DNA of 28,175 nucleotides, taken from positions 58,467 to 86,641 of the forward strand of contig NW_003122433.1 of the NCBI RefSeq assembly GCF_000003605.2, in the 5' to 3' direction. This document shows, piece by piece, positions 21,986-28,175 of this stretch. Position 1 is the stretch's first letter; every line of letters starts with the position of its first letter. Under the pieces are notes generated by a model. It had not been told where the DNA came from, ran no database searches, and saw only the letters and a program-made list of their open reading frames with translations. Both the position numbers and the translations under genes were made by a program. Origin of the DNA: Saccoglossus kowalevskii (taxonomy: Eukaryota; Hemichordata; Enteropneusta; Harrimaniidae).

Positions 21986-23635
21986 TTAAACGTTCGCCTG
22001 GTGGTCATATAATGTTTGATAAATCGCTTCCTCGTCTTTAACCAGTGCGGTATAGCGCCGCTCGCGTTCTGGGACCTCATAGGCGTAATCATAACCGGGA
22101 TTGCACGTGCCAGCCGGAGCAGAGTTCCGGGTGGTTGGTGGGATAGTTGGGTTATCATCCGGTATTATTTCAAAATATTCAGGGATAACTTTTATTGCGG
22201 GGTTATCGGTGTTGTTTTGGCGGATGTTTTCTGTTTTTTCTGTCTGTAATGGGAATGTGACGAGCTGGTTAGCATGTGCAGTGCTCGCCGGTGACACGTC
22301 GCGCTGCGACTCTGGGTTACCTTGCCTGTTTGCTATTGGTGAAGTCGATGGCGAAGACCTCACTGTGCTCGGCACGCCAAGGTTATTAAACACTTCACAG
22401 TTGAAGTTTTGTTTCTTTTTATTCTGTCGGGAAAACCAAACGTAAAACAGTAAAGCACACAGTAGAAGCGTACCGAAAAAGGTACCGAAGAATGTTCCCA
22501 AGATTTGTCCCGTTGCATCGCACTGGCTCACTGGGGCAATTGGACTTCCTTCCGGCGTTGTCTCGGGTGTGCTTGAAATTCGTCCAATGACTGTGAGGGC
22601 GATGGCGACGCTAGTATCGCCCTCTATGTTCGCCGCTCTGCAAGTATATTTCCCATCATCGGTGTAATCAACATCGCTTATCACTAGAATTCCATTCTCG
22701 TACGTTGTGAATTTTTCACCCTTGTCGTGGTTGGGTGGTATGTACCGCCCTCGTGGCGTGGACCACGTGATAATAGGTTCTGGCTGACCAGAAGCGTTGC
22801 AAAATAATTCCACCATCGTACCCGCCATGGCGATGACGTCATCGCTGTAGTAGTCTATTCTCGGACTTATGCAAATAAGATCATCTTCGCTCAGCTGGGT
22901 GAGCTTTCGACCACTTAAACTGGGCGGAGAGTAACATATCGCCCCAGACAGAAAATTACCAGGACGACCACTCCAAGCAAGTAAATCTATCAATCTGCAG
23001 TCGCATTGTAGCGGATTGTCGTCAAGATACAGTTGCGACAGCCGTGGCAGAGAATCGAGAACACTTCCACTGAACGTCTCTACCTGGTTTGTTTCCAGCT
23101 TCACGACCATAAGCTCCGATAGATCATCCAAATACAGACGTTCCAGACCCGCTAAATGATTGTTGGACAACGACAATGTTTGTAGTCCCGATAGTCCAGC
23201 CAACGACGTATTAGCCAGTGAGCTAAGTTTGTTACTTGACAAGTCGAGATAGAAAAGTTGGGACAAACACGAGAACACGTCCCCGGGTAACATTTCTATT
23301 TCGTTCATTTGTAAATATAGCATTCTTAATAGTTCAACTCCGTTAAATGCCTGGAGTTGTATTTCTGAAATAAAATTATCGCTCGCATCTAAGGTATTCA
23401 GTAAAGGAAAATGTGAGAGTTCGTTCGCGTGAAGCGTGGAGATGAGATTACCAGCCACGTTGACATCGACGACGTCCGTATGTATAGGTATTCTGGTGAA
23501 GCCACTGTATCCACAGTTTTCGTGCGTGCCTTGGGGAATGGTTGTCGTGCAGTTGTAGAGGCATGCTGTAACCGCAGTCTGTAATGTAAGCGACGCATAT
23601 ACATGTATGAAGAAAATACCACGTAATGACGTCAT
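21986..23635 (-). CDS. LRR-Ig transmembrane receptor with a C-terminal ITAM
   Basis: 549 residues in one coding exon. The start is the Met at 23635: the exon opens at 23650 after a strong acceptor (ttttttctctacag), A is at -3, and a signal peptide follows at once (about residues 1-24). The open frame continues 69 codons further 5', but that part is intron. Residues 25-41 hold a degenerate N-terminal cap (C25, C29, C41). Leucine-rich repeats of exactly 24 residues start at 78, 102, 126, 150, 174 and 198. A C-terminal cap spans 207-255 (C211, C213, C234, C255). An I-set Ig domain spans 257-349 (C279, W291, DDGKYTC with C332). The membrane segment is 378-401, followed by a basic stop-transfer (RQNKKK) and a 148-residue tail. 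The tail holds Y519 (YEVP, a YxxP site) and YTALVKDEEAIYQTL at 528-542, matching the ITAM rule YxxL-x7-YxxL. N28, N142 and N280 are glycosylation sites. This is a cell-surface recognition receptor that should signal through Src- and Syk-type kinases; the ligand is unknown. Confidence 0.94.
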   Translation of the reverse strand: MTSLRGIFFIHVYASLTLQTAVTACLYNCTTTIPQGTHENCGYSGFTRIPIHTDVVDVNVAGNLISTLHANELSHFPLLNTLDASDNFISEIQLQAFNGVELLRMLYLQMNEIEMLPGDVFSCLSQLFYLDLSSNKLSSLANTSLAGLSGLQTLSLSNNHLAGLERLYLDDLSELMVVKLETNQVETFSGSVLDSLPRLSQLYLDDNPLQCDCRLIDLLAWSGRPGNFLSGAICYSPPSLSGRKLTQLSEDDLICISPRIDYYSDDVIAMAGTMVELFCNASGQPEPIITWSTPRGRYIPPNHDKGEKFTTYENGILVISDVDYTDDGKYTCRAANIEGDTSVAIALTVIGRISSTPETTPEGSPIAPVSQCDATGQILGTFFGTFFGTLLLCALLFYVWFSRQNKKKQNFNCEVFNNLGVPSTVRSSPSTSPIANRQGNPESQRDVSPASTAHANQLVTFPLQTEKTENIRQNNTDNPAIKVIPEYFEIIPDDNPTIPPTTRNSAPAGTCNPGYDYAYEVPERERRYTALVKDEEAIYQTLYDHQANV

Positions 23636-23865
23636 TATGTTTAATGCAATCTGTAGAGAAAAAAAATAATACAATTTAAACTTGTTGATTGAGTTAAAGT
23701 TTGTCAAATCGTTTAAAGTGTTTCTGGCCTGGAGAACGCTATTTGCCACCCCCCCCCCCAAATTATTGCCAAAGATAATGCATAAAACGTCTGCACTATG
23801 CAATAACACATGATACATGGACACGCGATGTGAAGCGACCATCGGAATTTAAGCATATAAGTAAT

Positions 23866-24077
23866 CAGTGCTGCAGAGGGGGCTCGCCCCTCGAAAATCG
23901 AGCTGAAACCTTTTGTGTCAGCAAAATATGCCCCTCAAAATGCAGGAGATAGCATTTCAGATGGACTAGATTTCAACATTTTTAACGGGGAGCATGCCCT
24001 AGTAAGGTCGCGTCTTTGTCGCGGGGTTGGTGAGCAGTTCTCTCCCCTCCATATACAATTTCGTGTAGTCGCCTCTG
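23866..24077. mobile_element. CAGTGGCGG-family MITE, copy 2 (diverged)
   Basis: The order of blocks matches the copy at 17439: ctcgcccctcgaaaat, gagctgaaaccttttgtgtc, cccctcaaaatgcaggagat, agtaaggtcgc, tttcgtgtagtcgcctctg. The left end is degraded (cagtgctgcagagg) while the right end keeps cgcctctg. It lies inside the 5' UTR intron of the LRR-Ig gene. Confidence 0.78.
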
Positions 24078-24205
24078 CAGTGGAATAAATAGATTATTCA
24101 TTTACCAAAGTTCCAGTTTTCGTACATACCGACATACGTATAGTTATTATATTATAGTGATTGAACCCAGTTCAGGAGAATGAATAAGATAAACAAGTAA
24201 CTTAA

Positions 24206-24336
24206 TGGGAAGTGGTCGTCGCGCAGCGCGTGTTCGAATTCCTTGTAAACAAACAGTATACAATGTATTTTACACGCGTTGTATACGTCGCCATGAGTCC
24301 CATATCGAACAGGACGCGGCGCGACGACCACCGCCC
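24206..24336. mobile_element. TTAA-flanked palindromic MITE
   Basis: TTAA lies on both sides (24202-24205 and 24337-24340). The ends tgggaagtggtcgtcgcgca and (inverse) gggcggtggtcgtcgcgccg pair over about 40 bp, and the inner part (gtaaacaaacagtata / tacacgcgttgtatacg) continues the fold, so most of the 131 bp can form a hairpin. It is non-coding; the TTAA duplication points to a piggyBac-type mover. Confidence 0.8.
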
Positions 24337-24470
24337 TTAAAGTTGCCCAGTCATCGAGTTCTTACATATTTATTGATCAGCTGATCGGGTTAGGGCAGAA
24401 AAAGAAATGAAACACGTTCTCGCAAATAAGCAGTAACTGCAAAATAGATAAATAAAAAAAATGAAAAAAA

Positions 24471-24562
24471 GGTGACTGTTGCGCGTTTGAATTTCGGGTA
24501 AACAAACAACGTTTTTCGCACGCGTTGTTTACGTGGCTTGGGATCGAACACGACACGTCACC
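24471..24562. mobile_element. diverged relative of the TTAA palindromic MITE
   Basis: Shares gtaaacaaacaacg, cacgcgttgtttacgt and ggatcgaacacgacacg with the element at 24206-24336 and has its own inverted ends (ggtgac / gtcacc). It is about 130 bp from the first copy and shorter. No TTAA remains at its ends. Confidence 0.65.
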
Positions 24563-24718
24563 AAGACCAGATTCTAGAGCAGTTCTTCTAGATCTACACT
24601 GGGTCAGAAAACTACTTACTGAATAACACGCGCATGCTATGTGTTGAACTAGTTTGGCAATTACATTTCACACTTCGCAGTGGATGGTTTTATTATTACT
24701 GTTATTAGCCTGACTTAC

Positions 24719-24800
24719 CTGAGATTTTAGAAACACGCTTTACGTTGATATTCGTTCATAGATGTACATGATTTCAGCTGTATTCCTTTATTGACGTCCC
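24719..24800 (-). other. non-coding first exon of the LRR-Ig gene (5' boundary unknown)
   Basis: Sequence ending aaaatctcag directly before a perfect gtaagt donor. The exon is upstream of the coding exon on the same strand and contributes only 5' UTR. The transcription start is not visible; the end coordinate given here is nominal. Confidence 0.5.
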
Positions 24801-26608
24801 AGATACAGTGTCAATAGAGATCATCTGCGCAGTTATGCTGTTTTTTAAACAATGAAACACACGTTGCAATGTGACGATCCTCAAGTTATCATGTATAAGT
24901 CAACCGTCAACTTACGTCATTCATACTTCGGCGTCGCCAATATCTTGCGTATTCAGATGAGTGGCTTCAAATTTACGACGGATATGTGCGTCGGGATTCA
25001 AGCTGTCATGTGATATTATGGCCATGGCAACAAGTCATGCCATCCGCTTTAGGTTGATTTTACGTTAAAAAATAACCGTATATTGATATAGGTCCAATAA
25101 AAACGAACACACGGCCTATTTGTCAGCTGTCTAATGCAGACCGATTTAAACCGTTCATCGAATTTACAACTCCAATGACGTAATCATCTGAGGGGATACC
25201 TTAAAAGTTTGCAACGAGTAACCAGAAATTATGGCAACATAAACTACCTGTATATCGAGGTTTCTGTTGTGTGGGGGACTGAGTACATTGATATCAGTAA
25301 AACGATCAAGGTCATAGTTCAAATACGATAAGAGATATGCTGTGTGTATTTGGACCTCGCCCGTATAAATTCGAAAAACGTACGTCACACTGTATAAGGA
25401 GGTAGTAACGAAGATTGATAACGTTTATAAGTGAACTTATGTATGACTCATTGTGGCGCTATGTTATGTCCCTGCGTTCACTGACAACGACTTCAGTGTA
25501 TGATTTATAGCGCACAAGATTCGTATGAACATACATACAATTTATCCATTGAAAATGTGCATAATTTTATTTTATTTCTGTAATTATAAGAATATTATTA
25601 TTATACACATCAATGCATTAAATTCTCGGCTAAGTACTTGTGTTATTAAAACACCCTCTACCGGTAATTGTTCGCCAGTCAGATACGTTTGAACTAACAC
25701 AGTCACTGATTACATGTATACTATCCACCAACAGGTTATAGTCTCTAGAAATATTTACCGGGTTATTTATAAGATAAGGTAACTATCTGATAAACGTGAC
25801 TGCCCGTCACTTACAGTATGTTATATAGTTCTATTATTGAACAAGGTGATAAAATGTCTGATCGTGTGATTCGTTATACTAGTATGTCTGAAAAAAAAAT
25901 AGTATAAAACAACCTTTGATCTGGTATAAGTTGAAATATTCAGTCTAATTGTGTTTGTGTATAGGCTTTCTTGGTTAATAGTTCAGTAGCCTCATTGCTC
26001 GAGCTCTCTGCGTTAGACGAATATACTCCTTTTGATGACCATCGACGCACCAATGTCTTACCTATGAGTCGTCATAAACTACGGTTAAATTGTTTGTACG
26101 GTACATACTCTGTATTTGCCGATTCCCTGTATTCTCGGGGGCGGACATCCGGGCATTTTCTACCGCCTTGCAACCCTCGCGGTGAAAACAAAGACCAAAA
26201 ACTCGCAGAAAACGGTACTTTGCGATGGTTGTTGAGAGTCCCCTGAACAGTGTAACAAGATTAGCCCTACGTGTGCAACATATATGAATTTGGTTGTTTC
26301 AGGATTACTTCAAAGTTGAGTTTGTGTTGATTTCTCGAGTTTTCACCGGCTCCACCGCCATTCCACAGCAGCGCGCACAAAGCCCATAGAAATACGTGGT
26401 ACAGTGGTGCGCGTCTTAGCAACGTAGAACGTCCGTGACGTAGCTCCGACCCCGAGGATATTCTATTGTTATTATAACCTTGTGGTTTGGTCTTTGTACA
26501 CACCGTGACCGCTGTACCCACATGTACACACGCCTACGTCATGATACCGCCACGTTCTGTCTAATTGCGTTCCGTCTAATTATACTATATAAAAATAACA
26601 TGTTGTTC
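24801..26608. other. intergenic between the receptor and the scaffold gene, no gene seen
   Basis: It should contain the promoter of the LRR-Ig gene. Open frames at 25971-26246 (plus) and 26267-26521 (minus) have no recognisable domain. The plus frame follows a possible acceptor (tttgtgtatag at about 25964) but has no matching exons. Confidence 0.45.
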
Positions 26609-26614
26609 TTTATT
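26609..26614 (-). promoter_or_regulatory. candidate poly(A) signal AATAAA
   Basis: Minus-strand AATAAA about 275 bases beyond the stop codon of the gene ending at 26889. It is the first canonical signal I see downstream. Confidence 0.45.
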
Positions 26615-26888
26615 TTCAGGAATAATAACTATTAGTATTATCACCAGTAGTAATGACACTGTGTATAGCATAATTTCAATTTTCTAAACTGGATTGCTGT
26701 TGCTAAATACGACGAATATGCCGATATTTCCCAGAAGAAGTAGCCATCTTGAAATTCCTTTAAGGCCATAATAGAATACATGCTCTGAAACGCAAAATTA
26801 AGATTCCCGCAATACAATAACAAAAATCAGTGAGGTAACTTTAGTCCATCTAACAGGATAACGAAATCACGATTCAAATATACTCCAT

Positions 26889-28013
26889 CTATTCCGGCAT
26901 GTCATACACTTCATCGTCTGTAACGCCCAGGACCATGTATTGTTCATCGCTTACAGCGCCCATGTATTGGGAGTCTCTTTCTCCGGACTCCATTTCTGTA
27001 TATTCCTCCTCATCCTGACCTAGGTCCATCCCCGTGTACTCAGTGTCGGTACTGACTGGCACTTCATACACCTCGTCTTGTGTTGTCCCTACTGCAGTCG
27101 ATATTATCGGTGCGTCGTGGTTGAATGACTTCGTCGTGCCTGCTTTATCTTTCTCAGACTGTTGAACATCTAGGTTGTCCTGACCTAGAGATTGTCTCCA
27201 TTCTTCCAGCGATGATGTTGGTTCGTTTGGTTCCACGTACACTTCGTCATCTGTGGCACCCTCAACCGCGTCTTCTTTGCAATTCGTCGATGGATGTGTT
27301 TTTTGTTGAAATTCAACGTTTTCGTAGGCTTCACTGGGTCCGTTTGACTCATTAAATCCGCTACTGGGAATCCTTTCCTTTTTCGTATTTCCATCGGCCA
27401 CATCCACTTTAGATTTTTCTTTCTCAACCTTTCTCTTTGACTTTGGTTTAAACAACTTTGGTCCACGTTTATTCCAACCTCCTCCGGACTTGTCGTTTGT
27501 GTTCTTATTATTGTTTTGTCCGACACCTACAACCACATCGTCTTGGGTTTGCGACTTTCTCCAGTCTTCAACTGACAACTCAGATTCATTCGGGTTAACG
27601 TACTCGAGTTCTTGTTCTGTGGTGACTTGACCATGATCGCGATCAGGTTTGCGATTTGGCTGTTCAACTTGAAATTCCACGTTCTCATAGGCCCCATTGT
27701 CATCAGCAACGGTCACCGTACTCCCTGTCTGCGGTTTCATGACAGGCTCATCTGTATACTGGTTTTTGTTTGCAGGACGGATCCACTTCCACCAAGAATT
27801 ACCGTGCCTTCGCTGCACTGTTGGAGACTCGACATCGTCGCTCGGTCGCATTTTCTCACGCAAGTAAAAGTAATACAACAAGAAGAAAAACAGACAGGTC
27901 AACAACAGCGTCACAAAAAAGGTAACTGCGATGGCTGGACCAAAGTTGCAATTGCTGCTACAGTCACATAGATCGTCTTCAGACCAATCATAAGTAGTTA
28001 CCTCCATTACCAT
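26889..28013 (-). CDS. LAT-like transmembrane scaffold with multiple SH2-docking tyrosines
   Basis: 374 residues in one exon, starting at the Met at 28013 (a second Met at codon 3 has a better Kozak context) after an in-frame TGA. There is no signal peptide. About 25 N-terminal residues (acidic, with C16, C18, C22) precede a membrane segment at 26-50 and the basic LREKMR, so the topology is probably N-out. The rest is a low-complexity acidic tail without a folded domain. Tyrosine motifs are: YENV at 109 and 230 and YVNP at 138 (YxN, Grb2-type SH2); YVEP 259, YEVP 316 and YDMP 370 (YxxP, Crk-type), each preceded by DEV; YTGM 326 and YTEM 338 (YxxM, PI3K p85-type); YMGA 350 and YMVL 359. A lysine-rich patch spans 182-202. 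Residues 108-160 and 229-282 are a duplicated module. Layout matches vertebrate transmembrane adaptors such as LAT by analogy, not shown homology. Alternatively it is the last exon of a larger receptor. Confidence 0.85.
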   Translation of the reverse strand: MVMEVTTYDWSEDDLCDCSSNCNFGPAIAVTFFVTLLLTCLFFFLLYYFYLREKMRPSDDVESPTVQRRHGNSWWKWIRPANKNQYTDEPVMKPQTGSTVTVADDNGAYENVEFQVEQPNRKPDRDHGQVTTEQELEYVNPNESELSVEDWRKSQTQDDVVVGVGQNNNKNTNDKSGGGWNKRGPKLFKPKSKRKVEKEKSKVDVADGNTKKERIPSSGFNESNGPSEAYENVEFQQKTHPSTNCKEDAVEGATDDEVYVEPNEPTSSLEEWRQSLGQDNLDVQQSEKDKAGTTKSFNHDAPIISTAVGTTQDEVYEVPVSTDTEYTGMDLGQDEEEYTEMESGERDSQYMGAVSDEQYMVLGVTDDEVYDMPE

Positions 28014-28069
28014 TTGCGTGTGAGGTGTTCTTCGGTGTCATCCGCTCACCGTGAGATGGAGTGGTGGAA
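28014..28069 (-). other. 5' leader part of the scaffold exon, with splice acceptor
   Basis: The exon opens at 28069 after tatcatttcag. Read in the frame of the downstream protein, it gives PPLHLTVSG and then a TGA at 28041-28039, so the coding frame cannot extend through it as sequenced. It also contains a donor-like CACG/gtgagc, which would allow alternative splicing. Upstream exons lie beyond the window. Confidence 0.55.
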
Positions 28070-28098
28070 CTGAAATGATAAACGATGTCATAATGAAT

Positions 28099-28101
<3 letters not shown>

Positions 28102-28131
<30 letters not shown>
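28102..28131. repeat. (AT)n microsatellite
   Basis: About 15 uninterrupted AT units in the intron upstream of the scaffold exon. Confidence 0.97.
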
Positions 28132-28138
<7 letters not shown>

Positions 28139-28175
28139 CATACGTGGACAGAGAAATTAAGACACGACTACATGA

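Larger units (their letters stand above)
23651..24718 (-). other. intron in the 5' UTR of the LRR-Ig gene
   Basis: The donor is CAG/gtaagt at 24718 and the acceptor ctctacag/ATTG at 23651, both close to consensus. The intron contains a CAGTGGCGG-family element (23866-24077) and two palindromic TTAA-type elements. An 11-base C run lies near 23749. Confidence 0.65.

Noticed and set aside
23636-23842. N-terminal extension of the LRR-Ig frame by 69 residues
   Set aside because: A strong splice acceptor (ttttttctctacag at 23651) interrupts it, the extension contains no signal peptide, and the Met at 23635 begins one directly.
24206-24336. tRNA-derived SINE, because of a GTTCGAATTCC box B-like sequence
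   Set aside because: No A box, and the sequence is a TTAA-flanked inverted repeat in which the GTTCGA motif appears at both ends.
25971-26246. 91-residue plus-strand frame after a possible acceptor
   Set aside because: It begins with TTG rather than ATG, no partner exons are visible and no domain is recognised.

Overview
The window reads as nuclear DNA of a marine invertebrate. It is AT-rich, with long introns and intergenic stretches, GT-AG splice junctions, a 31-bp satellite array, and a dense mix of short inverted-repeat DNA transposons. The phylum cannot be fixed from the sequence. LRR-Ig receptors with tyrosine-rich tails and frequent acatgta motifs fit molluscs, brachiopods, annelids, hemichordates or lancelets. 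A 50-base run of N at 11867-11916 marks a scaffold gap.

All four gene models lie on the minus strand, head to tail. From right to left they are: (1) at 26889-28013, a 374-residue single-pass membrane protein with a very short ectodomain and a cytoplasmic tail full of tyrosine docking motifs (YxN, YxxM, YxxP), built partly from a duplicated module; (2) at 21986-23635, with a non-coding first exon ending at 24719, a 549-residue LRR-Ig transmembrane receptor whose C-terminus carries a textbook ITAM spacing (YxxL-x7-YxxL); (3) at 15645-18447, a three-exon gene for a small secreted protein with five mature cysteines that matches no family I recognise; (4) at 12489-12612, a lone first coding exon with a signal peptide or type II membrane anchor, whose remaining exons I could not find.

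The left half (1-12400) has no gene I can support. It holds the 31-bp satellite (1-1770), a 25-bp minisatellite (about 7396-7755), several terminal-inverted-repeat elements, a pogo/Tigger-like element (10176-10643), and a Mutator-like element with 175-bp inverted repeats and a perfect 9-bp target duplication (11691-12144). More short elements sit in and between the genes on the right, including a pair of CAGTGGCGG-ended copies and two related TTAA-type palindromic elements.

The most interesting reading is functional. An ITAM-bearing LRR-Ig receptor lies next to a LAT-like tyrosine scaffold whose motifs would recruit Grb2-, PI3K- and Crk-type SH2 proteins. Together they could supply the receptor and adaptor halves of a tyrosine-kinase immune signalling pathway in an invertebrate. 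The motifs are visible in the sequence; the pathway link is inference.
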